DNA from: CAIQQQ01 sp040399685
GTDB lineage: Bacteria > Pseudomonadota > Alphaproteobacteria > Acetobacterales > Acetobacteraceae
Reading direction: 5' to 3'
Assembly: GCA_040399685.1 (NCBI GenBank)
Contig: JBBART010000029.1
Location: forward strand, 1-55,396
DNA: 55,396 nucleotides
Shown here: positions 1-10,000 of the stretch, piece by piece
How the letters are laid out: every line of letters begins with the position of its first letter
How positions within the stretch are numbered: the stretch's first letter is position 1
The notes under the pieces: model-generated
The model's database searches: none
Seen by the model: only the letters and a program-made list of their open reading frames with translations
Told to the model about the DNA's origin: nothing
Position numbers and translations under genes: made by a program

Positions 1-56
1 CAACTGGAAACTTTTGGACGCTGTTACCTGGAAACTTTTCGACGCTGTTTGACACA
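1..56. mobile_element. Terminal fragment of an IS21-type insertion sequence
   Basis: Two 22-bp direct repeats at 4-25 and 28-49 differ at one base and have a 24-bp period. Read on the minus strand, the fragment begins TGTGTC and continues into AGCGTCGAAAAGTTTCC twice. Multiple terminal repeats of this kind just inside a TGT end are typical of IS21-family elements (istA/istB). The outer boundary is probably 54 or 56. No transposase gene is in the window, so the element body must lie upstream. The family assignment comes from the repeat pattern and is moderately secure. Confidence 0.6.
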
Positions 57-529
57 ACACCGGCTACTTCGCCCAGGTCGATCAAGCCACCAGCGTCCTC
101 ACCTTCAAGCCCTTCAAGCCCACCGTGAAGCTCACCAGCTGCGACGTCGTCTATGTCAGCTCGCGCGACGACCGCGGCAGTCCGATTGGCGTGCCGTCGG
201 ATCTGGCCCAGGGCGTCCCATATTATCTGGTGCAGGTCGCCGGCGACAGCGCCCGCCTCGCCACAACGCCGGGGGGCGCGCCGGTTGCGTGCAATGCCGC
301 CGCCGCCATTGCCTTCACCTGCGATCCGCACGGCGCCTATGATCCGCTGACCACGCCTGCGCCCACAGGTCTCACGGCCGACGACTACGCCCCCATTCAC
401 CGCGCCGCCCTGGTGATGGCGCAACGCGCCGGCCACCCCGATGTCAGCCCGCTGATCATCAACAAGATCCAGGCCTTCACCGCCCGCATCGACAATTCCA
501 AATGGGCCACCTGGGACATGGCGATCTGA
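53..529 (+). pseudogene. 3' remnant of an unknown gene, cut by the IS end
   Basis: The reading frame is open from 53 to the TGA at 527-529 and has coding-like composition. It is closed upstream by a TGA inside the IS terminus at 50-52. Sensible protein sequence already begins right after the IS end (HNTGYFAQVDQ), well before the first usable start, GTG 125. This suggests the original gene extended further 5' and lost its start to the insertion. I do not recognise the product. It has no obvious membrane segment or signal, and one pair of cysteines in the middle. A shorter gene starting at GTG 125 (134 aa) is possible. Confidence 0.5.
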
Positions 530-552
530 AAACGTGCCGAGGCGATCCCACT

Positions 553-1515
553 CTAGATCCGGCCGACCAGTGCTCGCGCAGAACGGGGTGTTGCCAGCGA
601 TTTCAGAGCATCGGTGAGCGGCCGCTCTATCCAAAGATGCATGGGGACGGCAACCGCGCACGAGACGGCGCAAACGAGGGCCACCGCGGCCGGCCACGGC
701 AGCCAGAAAACAATCGGCGCATGCATGGCTCTGACCACGAACAGATGTGTCAGATAGAGCGAATATGAGGCCGAGCCGAGCAGCAGGAACAAAGGCTGGC
801 GGGGCATTTGCTTCGCATCCTCCAGCCCAAGCATCCCGGCGACGAGCAGGCAGGCCGGGATGCCCCAAAGGACAAACCGCCAAGGCGTCCAAGGTGACAC
901 GTCCAGCCTGAAGAGCAGGAACACGACGGTCAGGCCGATGAGAGCAAAGGACACACGCGCCGGCGCCAACCCATAGCGTTCCCGCAACCGGAAAATCCAC
1001 GCTCCGGCGAGGAACTCAAACAACAGCGGGTCGACGACAAAGCTATAAACCCTGTCCCAGTCAAACACTGCTTTTGCCACCACCAACACGACGAACAGGG
1101 CAGTCACCGTCTCCAGGCGACGTTCACCCATGAACATGCCGACGGCGAATGTCAGATAAAAGAACATTTCAAAATAAAGCGTCCACCCAACACCAAGGAC
1201 AGGATGCACTTCACCGAGCTCGTTCAGCGTCGGCAGAAACAACAAGGATGCAGCAAGCCGGCTTGCGCTGGGGGGCTCTACCAGTGCCCACGCCAGCGTC
1301 ATAAGCCAATAGAACGGTGCAACCCGAATGAGGCGGGCCTGTAGAAAGGCGAGGGGCTGCTTCCCGCGACTGGTCGACTCGATGACGAAGCCGCTGATGA
1401 CGAAGAAGATATCCACACCGATATGGCCAAGCTGCGTATGTGACCATCCAGAGTGAAGCGTGACGACCACGAGCGCCGCAATCGCTCGGAGGTATTGAAT
1501 CGAAACCAACATCAA
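553..1515 (-). CDS. Acyltransferase family 3 membrane protein (OafA-like)
   Basis: This 320-residue polytopic membrane protein belongs to acyltransferase family 3, which moves acyl groups onto surface sugars or lipids. The N-terminus has the family pattern: an opening QYLRAIAALVVV helix, a conserved histidine (TLHSGW), then VDIFFVISGFVI and the basic RLIRVAPFYW segment. About ten hydrophobic helices fill the rest. The start is TTG 1515 or the adjacent ATG 1512, preceded by a GAGAG stretch. It ends the minus-strand run beside an amidohydrolase and two glycosyltransferases, so surface glycan decoration is plausible but inferred. The acceptor is unknown. Confidence 0.8.
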   Translation of the reverse strand: MMLVSIQYLRAIAALVVVTLHSGWSHTQLGHIGVDIFFVISGFVIESTSRGKQPLAFLQARLIRVAPFYWLMTLAWALVEPPSASRLAASLLFLPTLNELGEVHPVLGVGWTLYFEMFFYLTFAVGMFMGERRLETVTALFVVLVVAKAVFDWDRVYSFVVDPLLFEFLAGAWIFRLRERYGLAPARVSFALIGLTVVFLLFRLDVSPWTPWRFVLWGIPACLLVAGMLGLEDAKQMPRQPLFLLLGSASYSLYLTHLFVVRAMHAPIVFWLPWPAAVALVCAVSCAVAVPMHLWIERPLTDALKSLATPRSARALVGRI

Positions 1516-1541
1516 TACGCGCTCACTCTCTGTTCTATGGA

Positions 1542-2798
1542 TCAGGCGCCAGACAACCGCCGGTCGGTCTCCAGCACCGCCCGCAGCAGCACGCTCGCAC
1601 CCGCCGCCACGTCCGATGGCGTGGCGGATTCAGCCTCGTTGTGGCTCAGCCCACCGGCGCAGGGCACAAAGATCATCGTCGTCGGCGCCACGCGGGCGAT
1701 ATAGGCGCTGTCATGCCCGGCGCCGGACACCAGGTCCCGGCTGGCAAAGCCGCACTCGGCCGCTGCCTGTCGCACTGTGGCCACGCAGGCGGCATCGAAA
1801 TGCACCGCTGGCGATTCCCATGTCTGTTCCAAGGTCAACACCAGCCCGTCCATCTCAGCAATCTCGGCCGCTGCATCGCGGAATTCCGCATCCATCTGCG
1901 CCAGAACCGCATCGTCCGGATGCCGCAGATCGATAGTGAAGAACACCTCGCCCGGCACCACGTTGCGGCTGTTGGGCTTGCTCTCAATCATCCCCACCGT
2001 GCCCACCGCATCCGGCGCATGCGCCTTCGCCACCCGATGCGCCGTCTCGATCATCCGCGCCGCCCCCAGCAGCGCATCGCGTCGCAGCCGCATCGGCGTG
2101 GCCCCGGCATGGCCATCAGAGCCCACCAGCGTCGCCTCATACCAGCGGATGCTCTGCACGCCCGTCACCACACCGATGGTCCGCTCTTCCGCCTCCAGAA
2201 TCGGGCCTTGCTCGATATGCAGCTCGAAATGCGCCGCCAAAGCGTGCCCCAGCGGGGCCTCGCCCCGATATCCGATCAAATCCAGCGCATCCCCAAAGCT
2301 GACGCCCGCACGGTCGGTGCGCGTCATCGCGTAATCCGTGCTGAACACGCCCGCGAAGGTGCCCGATGACAGCATGGCCGGGGCGAACCGCGCGCCTTCC
2401 TCGTTGGTCCAGTTGATGACCTCGATCGGATACTGGGTCTGAAGCCCGGCATCGTTGAGGCTGCGCAGAACCTCAAGCCCGGCCAGCACGCCGATGACGC
2501 CGTCGTATTTGCCCCCGGTTGGCTGGGTATCCAGATGGCTGCCGATGGCGATCGGCGGCAAAGCAGGGCTTAGCCCCTCGCGCCGCGCGAACATATTGCC
2601 CAGCCCATCCACCCGCACCACGCAACCGGCCGCTTCGCAGGCGCTGCGAAACCAGTCGCGCACGATCCGGTCCTCATCACTCAACGCCAGCCTGCAGATG
2701 CCGCCCTTCGGCGTGCCGCCGATCACTGCCGTCTCCTGGATGCTGGCCCAAAGCCGGGCGCTGTCGATGAGGATGTTCGCAGGGACTGGTTTCGTCAT
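1542..2798 (-). CDS. M20-family amidohydrolase (N-carbamoyl-amino-acid hydrolase / allantoate amidohydrolase type)
   Basis: This 418-residue metal-dependent cytoplasmic amidase belongs to the family of N-carbamoyl-L-amino acid hydrolases, allantoate amidohydrolases and ureidoglycolate hydrolases. The metal site is visible: GSHLDTQPTGGKYDG near residue 85 supplies the His and Asp ligands, and NEEGARF near 130 supplies the catalytic and bridging glutamates. A later HIEQGP segment supplies a further ligand and substrate contacts, and the C-terminal SGAGHDS is also typical. Length matches the family. Substrate specificity cannot be read from the sequence, and no hydantoinase or allantoinase gene is nearby. 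The ATG start follows a GGTGAG stretch. Confidence 0.85.
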   Translation of the reverse strand: MTKPVPANILIDSARLWASIQETAVIGGTPKGGICRLALSDEDRIVRDWFRSACEAAGCVVRVDGLGNMFARREGLSPALPPIAIGSHLDTQPTGGKYDGVIGVLAGLEVLRSLNDAGLQTQYPIEVINWTNEEGARFAPAMLSSGTFAGVFSTDYAMTRTDRAGVSFGDALDLIGYRGEAPLGHALAAHFELHIEQGPILEAEERTIGVVTGVQSIRWYEATLVGSDGHAGATPMRLRRDALLGAARMIETAHRVAKAHAPDAVGTVGMIESKPNSRNVVPGEVFFTIDLRHPDDAVLAQMDAEFRDAAAEIAEMDGLVLTLEQTWESPAVHFDAACVATVRQAAAECGFASRDLVSGAGHDSAYIARVAPTTMIFVPCAGGLSHNEAESATPSDVAAGASVLLRAVLETDRRLSGA

Positions 2799-2846
2799 GA
2801 CGCACTCACCAAAAGGGAAGTGGCGAGTGTCAGACGCGATCCTTGC

Positions 2847-4094
2847 TCAGGCAACCCCATCCAGCACCATCTGCGCCGTCACGCACCATGCAGTGGGGCG
2901 AAATTCATCCGCCACCCGCGCCTGCCAGACAGCAAGATCAGCAGGATCGCGCAGCACTGCTGCAATCATGCGCACCGCCGCGTCAGGGTCCAGCGGATCG
3001 AAATACCGCGCCAGATCCCCGCCCACCTCCGGCAACGAACTGGTGGAAGCGGCAAAGCACGGCTTGCCGAACGCAAAGCTCTCCGCCACCGGCAGCCCCC
3101 AGCCCTCATAATGCGATGGGAAAACGGTAAAGGCGCAGCCACGATACAACGCCTCGATCTCGGAATCGCTGGCGTTGGGACGCAAGATCACATGCCCACC
3201 GAGAAAGTCTGACGCCACCAGCATGTGCATCAAATCACCCGTCAGCCCGCCCGGCCTGCCCGCAAACACCAGCCGCGGCACCTGATCTGGCCCAAACAGC
3301 GCCAGAAGCCGCCTCCAGACCTCCACCGCCACCGCATGGTTCTTGCGAAACTCAAGGGTGGACACGAACAGCGCATACGGCCCCTCAACCCCATGCGCCA
3401 CCGGCACCGTCGCTGCCGACTGGGAAAATCCGTCGCCCAACCGCACCACATGCACGGCGCGCTCCAGCATTCCCCGGCTAGCGCGCCACGTGGCCAGGTC
3501 GCCCGCCGTCGCCGCCGAGATGGCCAGCAGATGGTCTGAAATCACCAGCATCGCTTCAAGCCACCGGCCAAACCGAAGTTGCTCCAGCGGATCGAACCAT
3601 TCCGGTCGCAGCAGGGGAATGATGTCATAGACCAGCAGCGCCACCCGAAGCCCCTGCCGCTTCCGTGCCGCCGCCACCCGCGCCACATGCCGTGCTTCCG
3701 ACCACCCTGCGCCCGCGATCAGCAAAACATCTCCCGGGCGCACTGCGTCAGACGCCGCCATTCCGTCCGCTGGTGCCCGAAAACTGGCGGGAATCGCCAG
3801 CAGCGCCTGCAATGCGTCAATCTGCACCCGCATCGGCGATACGGCCTTGGCGGGGGCAGGCGGCCCCTCCTCGGCCAACGCAGCGAACATTGCGGCGATG
3901 CTGGCCCACGCCACCGGCACGAACCCAGCCCGCCCATGCCGAACGAACCCAGCCCTACGCCCGCACGGGTCCATCGCCGCCAGCGCCTGACACACCTCGA
4001 ACACCACACGCTGCACGCCGCTCGGCCGGCGGAACGCGCCGGCATGGCCGAACAGGTCGCCAACATCCACCCACAGCAACGGAGCGCGACTCAT
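2847..4094 (-). CDS. GT-B glycosyltransferase (GT4 type)
   Basis: The protein is 415 residues. The frame is open further upstream, but MSRAPLLWVDVGD is the sensible start, because its ATG overlaps the TGA of the preceding gene by 4 bp (4091-4094). The N-terminal GVQRVVFEV and LLVYDIIPLLRPEWF segments are typical of GT4 enzymes that build O-antigen or exopolysaccharide. The C-terminal half has FVSTLEFRKNH, LVFAGRPGG and the EX7E motif in EGWGLPVAES. It uses a nucleotide-sugar donor, probably at the inner membrane face. It sits in a tandem pair with a diverged paralogue and is probably translationally coupled to it. Donor and acceptor are unknown. Confidence 0.85.
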   Translation of the reverse strand: MSRAPLLWVDVGDLFGHAGAFRRPSGVQRVVFEVCQALAAMDPCGRRAGFVRHGRAGFVPVAWASIAAMFAALAEEGPPAPAKAVSPMRVQIDALQALLAIPASFRAPADGMAASDAVRPGDVLLIAGAGWSEARHVARVAAARKRQGLRVALLVYDIIPLLRPEWFDPLEQLRFGRWLEAMLVISDHLLAISAATAGDLATWRASRGMLERAVHVVRLGDGFSQSAATVPVAHGVEGPYALFVSTLEFRKNHAVAVEVWRRLLALFGPDQVPRLVFAGRPGGLTGDLMHMLVASDFLGGHVILRPNASDSEIEALYRGCAFTVFPSHYEGWGLPVAESFAFGKPCFAASTSSLPEVGGDLARYFDPLDPDAAVRMIAAVLRDPADLAVWQARVADEFRPTAWCVTAQMVLDGVA

Positions 4095-5257
4095 GCGGCC
4101 AGCGGTCCCAAAACATCCCGCGCCACATCGTCCCAGCCACGCGCCTGTGCCACCGGTCGTGGCGGCGTATCGGCCAGCCAAGCCCGAACCTGATCTGCCA
4201 GATGCGCTGCATTCGTCGGATCGACCGCCACCGCACCATTGGCCGGAAACGCCGAAAGACACGGCACACCAGCCGCAAGGCTGTCCAACGTCGCGCGGCC
4301 CCACGCATCATGCGCTTCCGCCGCAATACAGAACCGGCACCCATCGAGCAGCGCCCGCATCCGGTCGGGCGACGGATAAAACACCGCCTCTACACAACCC
4401 TCCAGCCGGTCGCTGTTGCGCAACTGCGTCAGCACGTCGCCAGACAACGCGCCAACCGCCCCCGCCAACACCAGCCGAGGCACAGTCCCCTGCGGCATCT
4501 CGTCCAGCAGCCTGCGCCACGCCAACAGCAAATGCCGCGTGCTGCCGGCCTCACCCATCGGCGCCGCCGCCAACACACAATCCGAAAACGCAGTTTCATC
4601 CGACCCCGATGCGCCAAGGCAGGCAGCAGCGTCGATCAACCACGCAGCACACCCCGCCCCTGTCAAAGCGCGGGCTATCTCGGGGGCGAAGGCAATCGTG
4701 CGTGTCACATGCGGCAACGTGGTGCGCAGCCAAACCGCCGCCTCTGCGGCAGGCTCCGATTCCAGCCAATCCGGCCGGACCAACGCAATGGCATCAACTG
4801 CGACAAAACACAGCCGCACACCGTTCGCGGCAAACCGGGACGCATTGCCCGAAGGCGCCAGCATCATCAACACATCGCCAGCAGCGATCGCGGCATCATC
4901 TGGCGGAGTCGCATGTTGAACCACCGGCTCAACCGCACGCGGCACCGGCCGCCGCGCGGCCAGCGCATTGCGCTGCAAACGCACAAACCGGCCAATCGCC
5001 ATCTGGGCATCACGCGGAATCCGGTCCGCCAGACCGCGCCACCATGCAATCCGCGCCTTGTGCAAATCCGGCCCACTCGAGGGCGCATCCAGGGCCGACC
5101 AATCGATCACCCGCAACGCCGGGTCCCGGCGGCAGAGCGTCAGCGTCACTCCGTCCTGACGCTGCAACGCCGCCCCAAGCCGCGCAGCGAACAACGCCGC
5201 GTCACTTCCGGGGCTGACCCCACTCACATCGAGCCAGATCCGCCCCCGAAACGGCAT
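4091..5257 (-). CDS. Diverged GT-B glycosyltransferase paralogue with altered EX7E motif
   Basis: This 388-residue protein shares the architecture of the gene just downstream. RRLLDEMPQGTVPRLVLAG, GALSGDVLTQL, and RMRALLDGCRF followed by AWGRATLDSLAAG match that protein's RRLLALF.., GGLTGDL.. and EALYRGC..EGWGLPVAESFAFG segments. The canonical EX7E is changed to DX7D (DAWGRATLD), and the N-terminal half is poorly conserved. It may be a weakly active or accessory partner of the next enzyme. The ATG lies 8 bp downstream of ilvA, so it belongs to the same transcription unit. Fold is likely, activity uncertain. Confidence 0.65.
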   Translation of the reverse strand: MPFRGRIWLDVSGVSPGSDAALFAARLGAALQRQDGVTLTLCRRDPALRVIDWSALDAPSSGPDLHKARIAWWRGLADRIPRDAQMAIGRFVRLQRNALAARRPVPRAVEPVVQHATPPDDAAIAAGDVLMMLAPSGNASRFAANGVRLCFVAVDAIALVRPDWLESEPAAEAAVWLRTTLPHVTRTIAFAPEIARALTGAGCAAWLIDAAACLGASGSDETAFSDCVLAAAPMGEAGSTRHLLLAWRRLLDEMPQGTVPRLVLAGAVGALSGDVLTQLRNSDRLEGCVEAVFYPSPDRMRALLDGCRFCIAAEAHDAWGRATLDSLAAGVPCLSAFPANGAVAVDPTNAAHLADQVRAWLADTPPRPVAQARGWDDVARDVLGPLAA

Positions 5258-5265
5258 GACGGGCC

Positions 5266-6462
5266 TCAGATACGCCGAACGGTGTAGCTCTGCTCCAGCA
5301 CACGCACGATCTCGGTGCTGTGCACCGCGTCCCGCGCCTCGAACATCACTTCCAGCTCCGCCGTCTGCACGCTCGGCGAGGCGAACATGCGATGATGCGA
5401 AACCTCAATGATGTTGCCGCCCGCCCGTCCGATATGCCCGGCAATATCGGCCAGCACACCCGGACGATCCGGAATTTCCAAAATCAACCGCAGCAGCCGC
5501 CCGTCGCGCAGCAAATTGCGCAGCAGCACGTTCGCCAAGATCCGCGCATCAATGTTGCCGCCGCACACGGTGGTGCCCACACGCTTGCCGCGGAAACGCT
5601 CCGGAAACGCCAGCAGCGCCGCAATGCCAATAGCACCGGCACCCTCGGCCACCAGCTTCGCGCCCTCGGCCAGAAGGGCAATCGCCTCCTCCACCGCACG
5701 CTCCGGCACCACCAGAACGTCATGCACGCGCGCCCGGATCACTTCCAGCGGCTGCACGCCGATATCGCGCACAGCAATACCCTCGGCGATGGTCGCACCG
5801 CCGACGGAGACCGGCTGGCCGGCCAAACGCTGGGCGAGGGCGGCATAGGCGGCCACCTCCACGCCAATCACTTCCATGCCCGGCCGCAGGCTGGCCGCCA
5901 CGGTGGCGCAACCGGCGATCAACCCGCCGCCGCCGACCGGAATGACCAGCATGTCCAGATCCGGCACCTCCTCCAGCATCTCCAGCGCCATCGTGCCCTG
6001 GCCCGCCATCACGCCGGCATCGTCATACGGATGCACAAACACCAGACCCTCGGCATCTGCCAGGAACTGCGCGTGAGACGCAGCCTCTGCCAATGTCTCG
6101 CCGTGCAGTACCACCCGCGCACCCCAACCGGACGTCCGCGTCACCTTCGTCACTGGTGTGTGCTTTGGCATCACAATCACGGCGGTGATGCCCAGGAGCT
6201 GCGCATGCCGCGCCACCGCCTGGGCATGATTGCCGGCCGACATCGCCACCACGCCGCGTGCGCGCTCAGCCTCGGTCAGCAGCGCCAACCGATTGGCCGC
6301 GCCGCGTTCCTTGAACGCACCGGTCGCCTGAAGATTTTCAAGCTTCAGATACACCTGTGCGCCGGTTGCCCGCGACACGCTGTCCGACAGCAGCATCGGC
6401 GTGCGAATCACCCGGCCCTCGATGCGCGCGGCAGCCGCGCGCACGTCCGCTAACGTGATCAT
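5266..6462 (-). CDS. ilvA: Threonine ammonia-lyase (threonine dehydratase) with C-terminal ACT domain
   Basis: This 398-residue PLP enzyme converts threonine to 2-oxobutyrate, the first step towards isoleucine. TGAFKERGAANRL near residue 55 contains the PLP lysine, SAGNHAQAVA binds the cofactor phosphate region, and GGGGLIAG near 185 is the glycine-rich phosphate loop. One ACT domain (about 325-398, LEIPDRPGVLADIAGHIG) suggests allosteric control. The single-ACT, 400-residue form differs from the longer E. coli biosynthetic enzyme. The start is ATG 6462, 4 bp after the greA stop. An upstream in-frame extension lies inside greA and is rejected. A catabolic role cannot be excluded. Confidence 0.88.
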   Translation of the reverse strand: MITLADVRAAAARIEGRVIRTPMLLSDSVSRATGAQVYLKLENLQATGAFKERGAANRLALLTEAERARGVVAMSAGNHAQAVARHAQLLGITAVIVMPKHTPVTKVTRTSGWGARVVLHGETLAEAASHAQFLADAEGLVFVHPYDDAGVMAGQGTMALEMLEEVPDLDMLVIPVGGGGLIAGCATVAASLRPGMEVIGVEVAAYAALAQRLAGQPVSVGGATIAEGIAVRDIGVQPLEVIRARVHDVLVVPERAVEEAIALLAEGAKLVAEGAGAIGIAALLAFPERFRGKRVGTTVCGGNIDARILANVLLRNLLRDGRLLRLILEIPDRPGVLADIAGHIGRAGGNIIEVSHHRMFASPSVQTAELEVMFEARDAVHSTEIVRVLEQSYTVRRI

Positions 6463-6466
6463 CTGA

Positions 6467-6940
6467 TCAGATGAACTTGACGGCGAGGATTTCGTAGGTC
6501 CGATCGCCACCTGGCGCCGGCACCGAAATGGTGTCGCCAACCTTCTTGCCGATCAACGTCTTGGCCAACGGGCTGGAGATGGACAGCCGCGCCTGCTTGA
6601 TGTCGGCCTCGTGCTGGCCCACCAGCTGATAGGTGATCTCGCGATCGTTTTCCTCATCCAGCAGCTGCACATGGGCGCCAAACTTGACCATGTCGCCCGA
6701 AAGCGTCGACGGATCGATGACTTCGACAGCCGAAATCACCTCCTCCAGTTCCTGCACGCGACCTTCGATGAAGCTCTGCCGCTCGCGGGCGGCATGATAT
6801 TCAGCGTTTTCACTCAGGTCGCCATGGCTGCGCGCTTCGGCGATGGCCACGATCACGGCTGGACGCTCGACGCTTCTCAGGTTTCGCAGCTCTTCCTCAA
6901 GACGCTGTAGACCAGGCGCTGTCATCGGGAATTTCTGCAC
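6467..6940 (-). CDS. greA: Transcription elongation factor GreA
   Basis: This 157-residue factor rescues backtracked RNA polymerase by stimulating transcript cleavage. The N-terminal coiled coil carries the acidic tip residues in GDLSENAEYHAARERQ, and the C-terminal FKBP-like domain ends with SPLAKTLIGKKVGDTISV. I place the start at GTG 6940 (V-QKFPMTAPGLQ), because a GAGG lies 8 bases upstream and the length then matches the usual 158. The open frame extends 28 codons further with unlikely sequence. It lies between carB and ilvA, an arrangement known in several alphaproteobacteria. Confidence 0.93.
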   Translation of the reverse strand: MQKFPMTAPGLQRLEEELRNLRSVERPAVIVAIAEARSHGDLSENAEYHAARERQSFIEGRVQELEEVISAVEVIDPSTLSGDMVKFGAHVQLLDEENDREITYQLVGQHEADIKQARLSISSPLAKTLIGKKVGDTISVPAPGGDRTYEILAVKFI

Positions 6941-6973
6941 GGCGAAGACCTCGGCGGTGTTGAGAGGTGAGAA

Positions 6974-6991
6974 CGCCCGCTGATGCGGGCG
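6974..6991 (-). terminator. GC-rich hairpin between carB and greA
   Basis: A 7-bp perfect stem (CGCCCGC / GCGGGCG) encloses a TGAT loop in the 142-bp gap between carB and greA. No run of T follows on the minus strand, so it is at best a partial terminator or a processing site separating carB from greA-ilvA. Confidence 0.35.
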
Positions 6992-7082
6992 CCCAATCAA
7001 GCGATCTAAGAGCGGAGTCCCCAAACGCCCCCGCCGCGGACAGGTTCCCCTGGCCGCGACGAAGCGATCGGTCGCTCAGGAG

Positions 7083-10000
7083 TCAGAGCGCAGCAGGAAA
7101 ATACGACTGCAACGGCGCGACTTCAAGGGTACCTGATTTCAGTGCCGCAATGGCATGCGCCGCCGCCCGTGCCCCCGCAATGGTCGTATAGTGTGGAATT
7201 CCGTGGGTAAGCGCGGACCTGCGGATGTCAAAACTGTCCGTCACCGACTGCGCGCCTGACGCGGTATTGATGACAAGTTGAATCGTTCCGGACAGAATCG
7301 CGTCCACGCAATGCGGCCGGCCTTCCAGAACCTTGTTCACAACGCCGCATTCCATGCCCGCCTCACGCAGGCGCATTGCCGTGCCGCGCGTGGCCACGAT
7401 GGAAAATCCACTGTCGATCAACCGGCGCGCCACGCCGACGCACGCGGTCTTGTCGGTCTCGCGCACCGACAGGAACACCCGTCCGGCCAGCGGCAACTTC
7501 ACGCCCGCGCCCAGCTGCGCCTTGGCGAAGGCGCGCTCGAAGCTCGCATCCAGGCCCATCACCTCGCCGGTGGATTTCATCTCCGGCCCCAGAATGGTGT
7601 CCACGTTCGGGAAGCGGTTGAACGGGAACACAGCCTCCTTCACCGCCACATGCCGCGCCACGGCGTCGTCATCGAGCTTGAACTCGCTCAACTTCGCGCC
7701 AGCCATCACCCGTGCGCCAATCTTGGCCACGGCAACGCCGGTCGCTTTGGCCACAAACGGCACGGTGCGCGAGGCACGCGGGTTCACCTCCAGCACGAAC
7801 ACCTCGTTGTCCTTGATGGCGTATTGCACGTTCATCAGGCCAATCACGCCGATCGCCTTGGCCATCGCCTCGGTCTCGGCCTTCAACTCGGTCACGGTCG
7901 CTGGGCTCAACGTGTAAGGCGGCAGCGAACAGGCCGAGTCGCCCGAATGAATGCCAGCTTCCTCGATATGCTCCATTACGCCGGCCACATAGACGGTCTC
8001 GCCGTCCGAAATGCAGTCCACGTCCACTTCGATGGCATCGTTCAGATACCGGTCGATCAACACCGGGTTGTCGCCCGACACCTTCACCGCCTCGCGCATA
8101 TAGCGATGCAGCCCACGGTGATCATGCACAATCTCCATCGCCCGCCCGCCCAGCACGTAGCTGGGGCGAATGACGACAGGGTAGCCAATCCGCTCGGTGA
8201 TCGCCTCGGCCTCTTCGGCCGACCGCGCAATGCCGTTTTCCGGCTGGCGCAGGCCCAGGCGCTGCAACAGCAGCTGGAACCGCTCGCGGTCCTCGGCCAA
8301 ATCGATCGCATCGGCCGACGTGCCCAAAATCGGAATGCCGGCCTTGGTCAGCGCCAGGCTCAGCTTCAACGGCGTCTGCCCGCCATACTGCACGATGCAG
8401 CCCAGCAAGGTGCCGTTGGTCTGCTCGCGCCGCGCCAGCGCAATCACGTCTTCCTCGGTCAGCGGCTCAAAATACAGTCGGTCGGACGTGTCGTAATCGG
8501 TGCTGACCGTCTCGGGGTTGCAGTTGACCATGATGGTCTCAAAGCCCGCGTCCCGCAGCGCATACGCCGCATGCACGCAGCAATAGTCGAACTCGATCCC
8601 CTGGCCGATCCGGTTCGGCCCGCCGCCGAGGATGATGATCTTCTGGCGATCGGTCGGATTGGACTCGCATTGCGGCGTGCCGAAACCGCCCTCATAGGTC
8701 GAATACATATACGGCGTGGCCGAGCCGAACTCGCCCGCACAGGTGTCAATCCGCTTATAAACCGGCAGCACGCCCAGTTGCAGGCGAAGCGCGCCAATCT
8801 CCGCCTCCGGCACACCCGACAGACGCGACAGTTGCAGATCCGAGAAGCCCAAGGCCTTCACCCGGCGCAGGCCATAGGCATCGCGTGGCAACGCCACGGC
8901 AATCTCGCGCTCGGCGGCGACGATTTTTTCCAACTCGCGCAGGAACCACGGGTCGAACTTGCTGGTCTCGTGGATATCCTCCACCGACAGCCCGGCGCGC
9001 AAAGCCTGCGCCGCCATCACAATCCGGTCCGGCTTCGGCTGGCTCAACGCCGCGCGATACGCATCCAACGTGCCGTCACCCGGCGGCTCCAACGGATCAA
9101 GCCCGGCAAACCCCGTCTCCATGCTGCGCAAGCCCTTCTGCAGGGCCTCGGCGAAGTTGCGGCCAATGGCCATCGCCTCGCCAACCGACTTCATCGCCGT
9201 GCCGAGCAAGGCCGGCGTGCCGGGGAATTTCTCGAAGGTGAAACGCGGAATTTTCACGACCACGTAATCCAGCGTCGGCTCGAAGCTGGCCGGCGTGGTC
9301 ATGGTGATGTCGTTCTTTAACTCGTCCAGCGTGTAGCCCACCGCCAGCTTCGCCGCGATCTTGGCGATCGGGAAGCCGGTGGCCTTGGACGCCAGCGCCG
9401 AACTGCGCGAAACCCGCGGGTTCATCTCAATCACCAGCAGTCGCCCATCGGCCGGGTTCAACGCGAACTGCACGTTCGACCCGCCGGTATCCACGCCGAT
9501 CTTGCGCAGACACGCAATCGAGGCGTCGCGCATGATCTGGTATTCTTTGTCGGTCAGCGTCAGCGCTGGGGCCACTGTCACCGAATCGCCAGTGTGAATG
9601 CCCATCGGGTCCACGTTCTCGATGGCGCAGATGATGATGCAGTTATCCGCGGCATCGCGGACCACCTCCATTTCATATTCCTTCCAGCCAACAACGCTCT
9701 CTTCAACGAGAACCTCGGTGGTGGGCGAGGCATCGAGACCGCTGGTCACGATACGCTCGAATTCCTCAAGATTATAAGCAATGCCGCCGCCTGTGCCGCC
9801 CATGGTGAAGCTAGGGCGAATAACCGAAGGCAGGCCCACCAGCGCCAACGCCGCGCGGGCCTCTTCCATCGTGTGAGCAATCGCCGAACGTGGGCTTTCA
9901 AGGCCGATCTCGGTCATCGCATCGCGGAACTTCAGCCGATCCTCGGCACGGTCGATCACGTCGGCCTTGGCGCCGATCAACTCCACGCCGTGCCGCGCCA

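Noticed and set aside
3665..5287. 540-codon plus-strand frame opposite the glycosyltransferases
   Set aside because: It is proline/arginine/histidine-rich shadow sequence; the minus strand carries clear glycosyltransferase motifs.
6974..6991. Riboswitch or attenuator before greA-ilvA
   Set aside because: Only one short hairpin is present, and there is no leader peptide or alternative pairing.
7278..9320. 680-codon open frame opposite carB
   Set aside because: It is antisense to an unmistakable carB, is histidine/arginine-rich and has no recognisable domain. Long antisense frames are expected in GC-rich coding DNA.
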